Shown here in pieces: positions 37,271-47,520 of a stretch of DNA of 64,000 bases. Position numbers and translations under genes: made by a program. Below the pieces are notes generated by a model. The model ran no database searches. It was not told the origin of the DNA and worked only from the letters and a program-made list of their open reading frames with translations. Position 1 is the stretch's first letter; each line of letters opens with the position of its first letter. Source of the stretch: Epiperipatus broadwayi (lineage: Eukaryota > Onychophora > Udeonychophora > Euonychophora > Peripatidae). The DNA lies in the NCBI GenBank assembly GCA_028023455.1, contig JAQFVV010000056.1, positions 928,001-992,000 on the forward strand, in the 5' to 3' direction.

Positions 37271-37794
37271 TGTTGAAAAGATTTATATTATATATATTAC
37301 AATTAGCATAAGAAAAGAAAAAAAAAACATTTTGAATTAAAGTAATGAATGTATAAATAAATATAAATGTAGATTTTTGTACTTGAATAAATGCTACTCA
37401 AAAATTATTTTGCAGGTAGACTCATAACTAATTATTTTCACATCCAACCATATCTATTGTAATTGACTCAACCTTGATATTTGAAAAGATTGATGCTTAT
37501 TACTAGCGAGTGGTTTTAGTTTCCAAATTAATCAAACCACCTTAATGTTTCATATATTATTTTGAATTAAATACTTTTAATTTCAATATGTAAATATTTT
37601 TTTAATATTCTCATATATAATGAGAATGTTCTGTGATATGATTATAATCCGAACTGTCACATATTCAAGTAGTAGTAAAAGTTATTTACAGTGCTGTTGA
37701 AATTGGTAATATTGAATAAATGTAGAATTTTATATTTAAATAAGTATAGGTGTTTGTATTTAAATAAATATATTTTTTATACTTGAATAAATGT

Positions 37795-37905
37795 ATATGT
37801 TTATACATGAAAAAAAATAAGACATTATCTGAAAATATACTCGGTCTTTTGGAGCAGAAATTAATGTAAGGTCAGGTCTTATTTTTCAGAAAATATAGTA
37901 TTAGA
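37795..37905 (+). repeat. ATAAG-type dispersed repeat, terminal part
   Basis: Reads AAAAAAAATAAGACATTATC, then CTCGGTCTTTTGGAGCAGAA and AGGTCAGGTCTTATTTTTCA. It is the counterpart of 4235-4350. Together with 37120-37270 it may bracket one element of about 780 bases, its two ends showing reversed ATAAGAC/GTCTTAT words. Confidence 0.5.
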
Positions 37906-37924
37906 ATAAAATATCAACTTTATT

Positions 37925-39967
37925 ATTTATAACATTGTTAATTATAAGATCTTCACCATTCCAATTATTAAAAACATGATTGATGAGTTATCTAAGCGGT
38001 GCAAGGACTTACAAAGTCTTTACCCAATCTCGCTGGCACCTTTTGTAAAAAAGCAAGGTGTCCCCACAGACATTAACAATTTGAGGCCAATCTCGATGAC
38101 CCCACTATTAATCAAGGTCATCGAAGACCTAATCAAAAATCACATACATGATGCTATATACAAGCATATATCACATTCACAGTTTTCCAAAAAGGGCTTG
38201 TCTATTGCAGATGCAGTATGCCAGCTTAAGCTTACTGTTGAATACATTAGAACATCAAGGAAAGCTGGGCCGATTGATGTTCAATTGGACATTTCAGCAG
38301 CATTCGTCTCAGTCAGAATAGATACTTTGCTTGAAATCCTAAACAGATATTCAATCCCAAAGGTATTCTTAACAATCATTAAGAACCTCTTGGTGAACAA
38401 GGAAATATTAATGACACTTGATGGAAAGATTGCCCTGGGATTTAAGTTTTTACTTTCTATCCCACAGGGCTCCCCATTGTGTGCTCTCCTATTTGTCGTA
38501 TATATAAATCCTCTTATCAAAAGTATTGAATCAAATCTCCCTGGACTATATATTTCTCCAATTAAGAAAATAATTAAACATCTGTCCTACATGAATGACT
38601 TACTAGTGATTCTCCAATCTGAAAAACATATTCTGAAACTACAAGAGGTGATAGATGAATATTCAAAATGTTATGGCCTAAAATTTAACCTGGCAAAGTC
38701 TGCGGCTTGGAGGTTGATCTCGGGACAAATGGTTGCCTCAAGATTTGTGGTCAAGCTTTCCCAATGCACTTGTCTTCAATTTCAATGAGAAGCAATATCC
38801 AACAATCCCTGCTGGAGGCAACCAAAAAGATAACTACATCATTGTCTGGAATATATCTCTTTGTGTATTATAAAGTCACATTATTAAACATGGTGGTATT
38901 GACAAAGATTAATTATTTTCTCCCTGTGATTAAGCCCACTAAACGGTTCATTTCGCAAATTGCATTTTTATTCTCTGGGCTGTTCTGGAAAAAGAAAGCA
39001 ATAACAATAAGCTACAGACAAATGCAATGACCCAGGGCAATTAATGGAATGGTCTCCATGGCATTTCTACCTTATGGTTCCAGAAGTCTTACAATTTTCT
39101 CCATAAATTAAAAATGAATTAACAGAATGAAGAAATTCCAACACTCATCATTCCAACAGACCGGGCTCTGCACCACGGAGAAGAAACTGGCTGGATCTCC
39201 AACTAAATGAGCTTATGAAATGCATAGCAATCAATAAAGATACATTTCAAACAAATTAACATACTGGCAGGCCTTTAGTATAAAGCACACTGACTTAAAA
39301 TACCATCTCTCAAGTTTAGCCATCACAAATGATAAAATTAATAAGGAAATTCAAAAGATGGAGCTTAGAGTCCAAATATCTGGATTATTTAATCAAAATC
39401 AATGTAAATGCATTTTACCTACTAATGAATTTTTAGTTAATAAAAGAGGGTACTCAAAAATTGACTCAACTTGCATGATTTGCAAAAAAGAAGATGAAAC
39501 CATCAACCATTTCAGATTCAGATGTAATCAGCTAATGCAACTTAAAAATACACTAATGAGTCAGATCAAGGCACATCAATCTAAATTATTTAATTTGAAA
39601 GAATGCATCAGAAAAAGATCATACCCAGAAATTAGATTCTCATTAATTCTTGATCATCTATTGTGGATTACTAGGTGTAAGCTAGTATTTAGTCATCAAA
39701 ATTTTAATCCTATTAACTTCATGCAGAACAATCTAAAGAAAACAAGAACAAGAGATAGCCTGATAACCCCTGAGATTATTTTTACCATGACTTGGAACAT
39801 GCTGGATTTATCCTCTCCATGGCCCAACCAATAGCAGGATGCTCCAAAAAAGAGAAGAGTAATTGATTCAAATTCGGGAAAACCAAATGAAGGAATGAGA
39901 AAACACTTTGAACAAAATATGTACCAAATAAACTTTAATGTAATCTTTAATAAATTATTTTGGAAAC
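37925..39967 (+). mobile_element. 5'-truncated Tx1-like LINE with RT and C-terminus
   Basis: Homologous to 11130-13190 of the full-length element. The RT part (37976-38788) has LYPISLAPFVKK, then LRPISMTPLLIKVIEDLI, motif A LDISAAFVSV, motif B IPQGSPLCALLF (here the normal Gly is kept) and motif C LSYMNDLLVI, in which the first catalytic Asp has become Asn. Further pieces at 38707-39030 and 39358-39834 carry the zinc knuckle CMICKKEDETINHFRFRC. Frameshifts separate the three. The 3' end near 39950-39967 reads AATAAATTATTTTGGAAAC. No convincing target-site duplication was found. Confidence 0.85.
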
Positions 39968-42199
39968 TAAGATAAATATTATTTATAATATTTTTAGAAA
40001 CGTGTTTCAAATAGTATGCACTTTTTAAATATGAATTATTATTTTTTTTACTGTCATAACATTTTGTAAATGGAATCATTCAAAAAAGTCTTGCTTTAAT
40101 GTGTATAATTATTTTATCTTATACATAGATTGAGTTATACAAAATATTTTAGAATAGTCTAATTATTTGAGTTGGAAACTGTTTTTAACCATTATTTATT
40201 TCATGAAAGAAAGTTATTTGTTCATGATTATTAATTTTGGCACTTTTATAATCTTAAAGAATATAAATATCTTTTATGAAGCAGTTGTAAATATTTAAAA
40301 ATATGCAAAAAAAAAAACGTAAGGAAATGTTTAAACTAAATCATATCACATAACATGACATGTATATATGGGTATATTGATAAAAAATCACATACTTACT
40401 CTATATATAAAATATGGGTATATGTATGTGTGTCCATGATCAATCTAGAAAATAAAAGTTTGCTTTGTGGTGATAACATTTTATTGAATTTTCTTCTACA
40501 GAATAAGTTATTTTTATAAGGCAATTAAAAAATAATTAATTTATACTTTGCGCACTTAAAAATATTAACTATTATAATTTTTTTTTGCTGGAGTGCATTT
40601 AGTATTCTTTGACAAGTTTTTTTTTTTTTTGGCATATCACAAAAAATTAAACAAAAAATAAGCAAACCTTTTTTCATAAACTTGTTGTTGTATATCTTGT
40701 CTTATACTTATTATATAGATAGCTTTTGTAAATTAATAAATATGTTAGTCATAATCAGAAAAAAATTAAACTGTCTTAATTTTGAAGAAGTTTTTAAAAA
40801 TGAAGTCACATTTGTTGTTGTTTTTGTTTTGTTTATTTGATCATATTCTCACAAAAAATTATCTACTTTAGCTTTTTTTAAAATATGCCCTTTTTCCCAG
40901 ACTAATATAAAATGTGTATAAATTTCCCCAGTTGAATTATTAATGCATATCAGTTATTCTATTATTCTACTTTTTAAATTAGCCGTATGAGATTGTTGTT
41001 TAATATTTAACTTTTAACTTTATACTTTCTCTAATTGTATGATAATTTTTTTTTTGCTGTACATATAATTGTCATAGATTTAATTATTAATGACAAGTTT
41101 TCATGTAAATAACCACCTGTTTCAATACAAACAATGGGGGAAAACTGTCATATTTTACCTTTTTAAAATATGAAATTGTTAGACAACTTGCAGATAATTT
41201 CAATATCATATATTTGAAAAATTACTTCCTTTGATTATTGCTATTTTTATTCATTTCATTGGTTGTCACTTATTTATCTTTTTTTTTTAAATAATAAATT
41301 TGTAATTTCTTTTTTGTTATAAATATTAGTATCAAATATTAACAAATAATAAATAATGAATTTTGTAATTACAGTATTATTATTTTCCTTTTCTATAAAA
41401 CTAAGCTAATATTAGGTATAATAGTGATTGTAAAGCCTGTACTCTACCCATAGAATAGAATCACCATCTAAGTACCAATGACTCAAAGAAAAAAACTGAT
41501 GTGACATGTTTTTGATGAACAATGACAAAAAAAAAAAAACAAAGCCCGAAAATAATTTAATATATTGACATGAAAAACAAATGAAATGTGAAAATAATAT
41601 ATTAACAAAACAAACCTGAAAATATATTTACTGATCAAACAATTGTTCAGTGATTAAAAAACATGCATTCTATAAGAAATTAAATTAATGATGAAGGCAA
41701 ATACAAATCCATAAGAAATGAAAGTACAAAATTAATTCTGGGATTGAATATAAGTAAGGATTTAACATGCACCACAATACAAAAAGTAAACCATGTAATC
41801 TATAAGAAAATAAATAATTGAAGTAAGTCTGTAAGAAATTAAATTTCACAAAATTTTTTCATATATAGGGAAAATGGAAAATATGGTTGTATGAAAAATA
41901 CGCAATAATCTATGTAAATCAGCCATACTCAACTTTTCCCTTCCTGGCCACATACATATGTTTGGTATATTACATGGACTGTAATGCAGACTGAAAACAT
42001 AGTACAATATACCACATTATATAATAATTTTAAAAAATAAGCCTAAATGTGTCTAAGTATTTATTTAAAATTGTTGAGATTTTTGATGTTGAGACAAACT
42101 TTCATCTATTTTAGATAAATGTTTTATAATTTTTATATGCTACTCTTAATATATCTTCAAGGTGAGAATCAGTAAACCATTTTCTATATATGTTTTTAA
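39968..42199. other. AT-rich DNA, nothing recognised
   Basis: Very AT-rich, with many poly-T and poly-A runs. No repeat, RNA or gene is seen. Confidence 0.3.
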
Positions 42200-42384
42200 G
42201 GCTATAACCTTAAGACTATGCGCTTAGATGCGAGAGTAGGGACCTCTACAAATCTTAACACAGAATTAATGACTTTAAAAGACAAGAGTGGCCACTCTTA
42301 TTTTCTATCTACTTTTTAATTATATAGGCGATTTGTAGAGGTCCCTACTGTCACATCTAGGTGCATAGTCTTAAGGTTATAGCC
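42200..42384. mobile_element. MITE with 55-bp terminal inverted repeats
   Basis: The left arm 42200-42254 (GGCTATAACCTTAAGACTAT ... GGGACCTCTACAAATC) is mirrored by the right arm 42330-42384 (GATTTGTAGAGGTCCCTACT ... ATAGTCTTAAGGTTATAGCC) with about 50 of 55 positions matching. The middle holds a perfect 16-base palindrome, AAGAGTGGCCACTCTT. The arms are GC-richer than the flanks. I see no clear target-site duplication and no family match. Confidence 0.8.
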
Positions 42385-44739
42385 GGAATATATATTACTT
42401 AGGTAATGAGTATGCGCTTAACAAATTATTAATTATATCTTTATATATGTTTTTGCATTTTTCTTTATAGAATAGAATGATTTTTGCAAAGATACATTGA
42501 TGTAAACAACATGAACAGTAAATATACTTTTGTACTATCTTGTATTTCTCAGGACCTAATTTTCAAAATTTCCCACACTCTTTTTCCTCCCTTATTTCAA
42601 AAATGATCTTCAGATTTGTATCATCTTTGAGCTCGATGACTTTATAAAATAACAATTGCTGTTTCTAAATACCAGGGATTTTCTATAAGTAACAGACAAT
42701 TTTTAATATTTTTTAAATCCCGAAATGTGCTTTTAAATTTCTTGTATAAAATAGCTAAATAATTTGAAATGATTGTATAGTTTTCTGGAGAAATGACAGT
42801 GACATCTTGTTTACTTTTTACATTGCTTGGAAAATCGTGCAGTATTATATTTGGTTTTATATTTTTTTGTAATAGATGCTTAATTTCTCTTCAAAGCAAA
42901 TACTTTATTAGTCGTATATGAAGTAATTTTATTTTCAATCTCTTAACCACGATTGAGCTCATTAAGTTTTCTCCTGATGTTGCATAGAAAGACTAAAAGA
43001 CACCACCCAGTTTATTGTACACTTTATTATTTTAAAAAATAAAATAATTTATTTCCGTAAAGAAAAAAAAAAGATCCAGTATTTTTTCTGTGCTTATCCA
43101 TTACAATGAGATATATAAAAGAACATTGCTATAATTATTTCTCTTTTTCACACCTTATTAAAATTGTATAAGGAATTGAGTTCTTTAATGATTTGTATTT
43201 CATGGTGTAATGATGAACAATATTATATTTTTTTTAATATAATACTTTCATGTCAATTCAAGAAAGTTTCCGAACTTTGTAGTATTTTCACAATAAAATA
43301 TTCTTCCCAATTGTTTTAAAACATTCTATTTTTGTCAGATATTTTTTTTTTTTTTTGTATTTTGAAGACATTCCTTCCTTGTGAGGAATTAAATTGTAGT
43401 TGTCGTAAAACACTATGTTTTGAAACAGTCACAAGTTTGCTGTCCTAATCGATACTTGAAATTATAAGAAACAAAACTGTTGTGTGTTGACATAAACATG
43501 TGTACAGCTTCAAATTGAAGCCAAGGGTAAGTAAGTGCTATGCATCTCAATATTTTGACTTCTTAGATTAATGAGTGTATATTTCCACACATAAAAAACT
43601 TGATGAATTGCAGGTTGAGTTGGATGGTGTAAATGTGAAAATGAACATTTTCAACAGTAATGATTTGAAATATAACAGTGGAAATAAATAACAATGTGGA
43701 AACATAAATTTAAAATCTGAACTGGGTTTTTTATGGTATTTTTGTCTTTTTTTTCTTCATATATTTATAGACAATTTTTTGGTGTTTAATTTCTTATGGA
43801 ATTGCATTTTGCTTCATCTCTACTTGAATTTAAGAAATTCTTGCTTTGTTTGTAATCACTGTGCATTACTTTGATTGTTAAATATTTTCATATTTGTTTA
43901 CTAAATAGATTATGTTCATGCTTTTAAACATATTATAAATATTATTTTCAGCTTTTATTGTTTTGGTTTTTCACAAAAAAAATTAAACTCAATAATTAGT
44001 TTTTCTTTTCTTCTTTGATATATACATTGTGGTTCCATAGTTTGAATAGAATGAATATTATTCTTACCAAAATAATATGTATATACACACACCCACACAC
44101 ATGATTCATTGTAATATGCACTATCATCTTAGTTAAGTCTAAAGTAGAATAGAAATAATCTTAACATTGAAAGAAATACTCTTAACTTTGAAAGAAAGCA
44201 CATTCATCATGTATATTTATAAAATTTTCAAATTATATTCAACTTCAGCTATATTTGAAAAGCAAATATTTTAAATAAACAGATGAAACTTGCAATTAAG
44301 TCTATGAAGAATGGTTGTTTACAATGCATTTGATATTTGCAAAATGCAGGGGTAATATTAACATTTAAGTAACATGAATAAGAATATATTAGAAAATACA
44401 TATTTTTCAGTCTTATATCATTTCTATACAAGATCTTGACTAAAATCACTTTATTTCATCGTATAGTACATTGGACTCAAGCCATCCAAAATAAAGAACT
44501 GAATTTAAAATTCGTTATAGATCACACTCATCTATCATGAAAAGTTATAAAAAGGATCAATAATTACAAGTTGTCATTATGCATAGGGTTTTAGATTATG
44601 AATAATGATTAAAGCTTTATAATATTAAAACATAGATCCAGGATATTGTCAATTTTTAAAGAATATTTATCAAAAGCCAGCAAAAGTGATTATAAGGTGA
44701 CCCTAAACATATCATCATTGATAATGGAGTTTTACAGTG
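42385..44739. other. AT-rich DNA, nothing recognised
   Basis: No supported gene or repeat. Small poly-T tracts and a CACACACCCACACACA stretch near 44088 are the only notable points. Confidence 0.3.
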
Positions 44740-45310
44740 ATTCTATTGCTTTAAACCTTTTTACAAGTGTATATTAGGAAGTACTTTTTGGAATAAAATG
44801 GGAAGATAACGAAATAAAAATAAATGATACTTATTTGAATCATCTAGATTTTGCAAATAATGCATTTATTTTTTAAATAATACTTCAGAACATTGCAAAA
44901 TGTTATATGATTTATTAAGTGAAACAAGAAAGTAAATAAGTCTCGAATAATGTACAATGTTTTTTTCATAATTCTTATATATATTCGATGATTTAATCAT
45001 GTTTTGATTGAAATGACAAAATTAAAAGTGTACATATGTGGTTGAAAAGGAAGATTTATAATATTGTGTTTATCATTTTTTATAATGATCTGAGACGTTT
45101 AAATAGAAGAACAATAGAAAGATTTTTAGTCACACAATAAACTATTGAGATGGGTCTATACATTGGGAGTAACATTGGAGAAATCTCAAAACAAAATGTA
45201 TGGATGAAAAAACAAATAAATATAATATGCATCATTGAAATAATTAGATTAAAATGGAGTGGAACTGAAAATGTCTGTAGAAATAATCATAGGTGAAAAA
45301 TGATGGTCAA
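44740..45310 (+). pseudogene. RTE-like LINE reverse transcriptase fragment, copy 2 (first half)
   Basis: Translation with several frame changes gives a series parallel to 22755-23450: INDTYLNHLDFAN (against NGDYLNHLHFVVD), then NTSEHCKMLYDLLSE (against DHQKILQELSD), then a region ending IIRLKWSG (against KRLKW-type). It is heavily decayed. The segment is interrupted at about 45310 by inserted DNA and resumes at 45770. Confidence 0.6.
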
Positions 45311-45765
45311 AAATTTATAATAGTGGCATTTTACTTGTAGTTCTGTTTCTATTAACTAGTTCAAATATGTTTTCTTTTTGTTTTGTTATACAAAAATTTA
45401 AACTTTATCTTTTCAAAATATATTCAATTATTAGGAATTTAAAGTTTGTTTGCAAACAACATTTTGAGTGGTATTATTTCTTCTCTCTTCTTCATGTGAA
45501 TATTGGTTTTAAGGTGAGCTTTAGCCAGTTATGTTTTTTGTCAGAGATCTAGTTGGTTAGGATATAACCTATTCCTTATCTAATGGTCACCAGTTCAATT
45601 CTCATGCTGATTGTTGCCAGTCAGGCTAATGACATCTAGAAGAAAAGAGAATAATACCACTGGATTCCATACTAACCTGTGTGTATTATTATTAGTAGTT
45701 AAATATATTTGGAAAACTATAAATAAAGTTTGAACTTTTTTAAGAAAAACTTTTATAAATAGTTC
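45311..45765 (+). mobile_element. insertion carrying a tRNA-like SINE head
   Basis: This sequence splits the second RTE-like copy. The words TTTATAATAG at its left edge and TTTATAAATAG at its right edge could be a target-site duplication. A tRNA-like block lies inside at 45541-45614. The stretch just before it (to the GTGAGC at 45513) has an open frame (NLKFVCKQHFEWYYFFSLL) that happens to end at a donor-like site. I consider that chance. Confidence 0.4.
45541..45614 (+). repeat. tRNA-derived SINE head
   Basis: A-box-like CTAGTTGGTTAGGATA and B-box-like CCAGTTCAATTCTCATG lie at tRNA spacing (about 40 bases apart). The first half closely follows a tRNA D-arm. The acceptor stem is not clear, so this is a SINE head rather than a working tRNA. 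Confidence 0.6.
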
Positions 45766-45965
45766 AATATATAACTACAGATGAATGAACAGTTGAAGTC
45801 TTAAATTTGATTCTAAGAGATTGAAAAAGATTTGCAACTATATCGTTTGTAAAATGATTGGATTTGAAAAAGAAGTTTTCAAGAATAATGTGGGGAAAAG
45901 AAACCAGGATTGGAAAAACTGAATTCATTGTTTAGAAACTTATATCCTGCAGTTAATGGAAAGCA
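45766..45965 (+). pseudogene. RTE-like LINE reverse transcriptase fragment, copy 2 (second half)
   Basis: Reads TVEVLNLILRD, then KKFSRIMWGKETRIGKTEF, matching TIEILNWIPRD and the EARNWGNWIKLGD tail of the first copy at 23490-23625. This confirms that 44740-45310 and this segment were one element before the insertion. Confidence 0.65.
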
Positions 45966-46326
45966 ATTGAAAATGATTATGATTTTAAATAATATTCTAA
46001 TAATTTTTGAGAAAATATGATTTTTAAGATGGTGCTTGTTATTTGCTCCCTCATTATTTCTGATAGTTTGTCTGAGTCATTAACATTACTTTTTTTTTTT
46101 CAATGAAATCCTATAAAGAATTTTTTAAAAAAATACTAAATTTTTATAAATAATTTAAAATTAGAAATATATTTTTATTTTTGTATAATGTCAAACTCAT
46201 TTTTCTTCTTTCTTTCTTTTTGTAAATCCTAATAACTATTTGCATTATTTTTAGTTGATAAATATTTTTCAAGTAAATAGTATTTGTTTATTTATTTATT
46301 GTTGTTTTTTTTTTTTTTTTTTGCAG
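45966..46326. other. AT-rich DNA ending in a strong polypyrimidine tract
   Basis: Nothing is recognised until the long T-run at about 46305-46322, which is followed by GCAG. That is the acceptor of the candidate exon. Confidence 0.4.
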
Positions 46327-46400
46327 ACATTTATCCAAGGTTCAGATTACATCAAGAGCTTGCTGCTTTGAATTTTTTATTGATTCTTAGATTTGATGAG
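46327..46400 (+). CDS. candidate internal exon of an unrecognised host gene
   Basis: A 74-base segment lies between an 18-T polypyrimidine tract plus TTGCAG and a consensus donor GTAAGC. Only one frame is open: two bases complete a codon, then 24 codons, beginning IYPRFRLHQELAALN and ending ILRFDE, finishing on a codon boundary. The peptide has ordinary protein composition, unlike chance AT-rich frames, with Pro, Arg, His, Gln, Glu and an amphipathic Leu/Ala pattern. The two-base start fits the one-base end of the candidate exon at 2765-2856. I cannot identify the protein. This is the best candidate for a host exon in the window. Confidence 0.45.
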
Positions 46401-46964
46401 GTAAGCTTTATTTTTGTTTATTGTCATTACACTTTCACAACAAAACAGTGAATAAGAAAAACAAAACAAGACAAAGATACACTGGTTTTTTCCAAAGTTT
46501 CCTTTTAACTAATTATCTATTAATTTATATTTTCTAAAAGAAAATTACATTTTGATTTTTGTAGTAAGAATAATTTTAATTTAATCTAGTATCTATGAAA
46601 ATGCTTCTTATATTATTCTTTAATAACATTTTGACTAATTTTAAATATAAACAATATATATATATCTTTAATTCTTAATATTATCAAAAATTTATTTGAA
46701 ATAATTTCATGTTTTTTTGACATATGAATGTTGTAATGGTACTTAAACCAAAACTCATTATTGTTGAAGTTATCATTATTAAAATATATTTAAATTGTCA
46801 AGGGATCTCTAATTGTTATTCATAGAGAAACAGTGTAATTTAAGATGGTGAGGATTTCTGCAGTTTTGCATTTTTATTTTAATCTTCAGCTAGTGACAAC
46901 TAGTATTGTTATTGGTCACTTTTCTGAAAGTAAAATCATGTGCCTCAGTAATATATATATATTG
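46401..46964. other. AT-rich DNA after the candidate exon
   Basis: No feature recognised. It would be intron if the exon is real. Confidence 0.3.
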
Positions 46965-47520
46965 TGACCATCTGAATATATATATATATATTGTACAATC
47001 AATAAATACAACATCACATCTATAAACTTAATTAGTACTGGGCTAATTGATCCTGAATGACGGGATTCACTTCCAGCTGTATATAATAGCTTGCCTTGTG
47101 AGTTTTAGCTGAGACTCTTTAAGCTGTAATAGACAGCTTTCCTAGAATCAACCCTAGTCTTTGCAGCTTTCAGTCCTATCGTAGACTTGCCTCACTGTGG
47201 CAGACTTATAGTGTAATGAGTTTAATATAAATGTGCACTGTTGGCAGTGGTTTCAAATGAGAGTGTGTTCAGTCATTTAGGTTAGACTAACATTCTCAGC
47301 TTTCATCATAAAGGCTGATTATTTATTACCAGATCCCTAACCTTACTGGAAGTCATCGGACCCTGAGAACACCACTGCCCATTGGTCAGTACTAACCATT
47401 GGCTATGTTTTACACATCTGTTTACCCATTGGTTAGCAGCAGTGAATGCTCAATCCAATTGGATAAGAAAGGAATCTGGGCTAGTCCACTTCCGACAACA
47501 AGGTGAGATATGACAATAAT
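46965..47520 (+). promoter_or_regulatory. GC-richer island with four CCAAT boxes, promoter-like
   Basis: This stretch is strikingly less AT-rich than anything around it. Four ATTGG (reverse CCAAT, the NF-Y site) words start at 47381, 47398, 47428 and 47458, the last three 30 bases apart. They are followed by CACTTCCG (an ETS-type site) near 47491 and a donor-like CAAGGTGAGA at about 47503. (TA)n blocks with ATATTGTG/ATATTGTA words lie at its left edge (46953-46993). It could be a TATA-less promoter with a short first exon, or the promoter region of an inserted retroelement. No reading frame is evident. Confidence 0.35.

Noticed and set aside
45367-45552. Open frame ending at a GTGAGC donor (NLKFVCKQHFEW) as a host exon
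   Set aside because: The polypyrimidine tract is weak and it lies within an insertion that splits an RTE relic, next to a SINE head.
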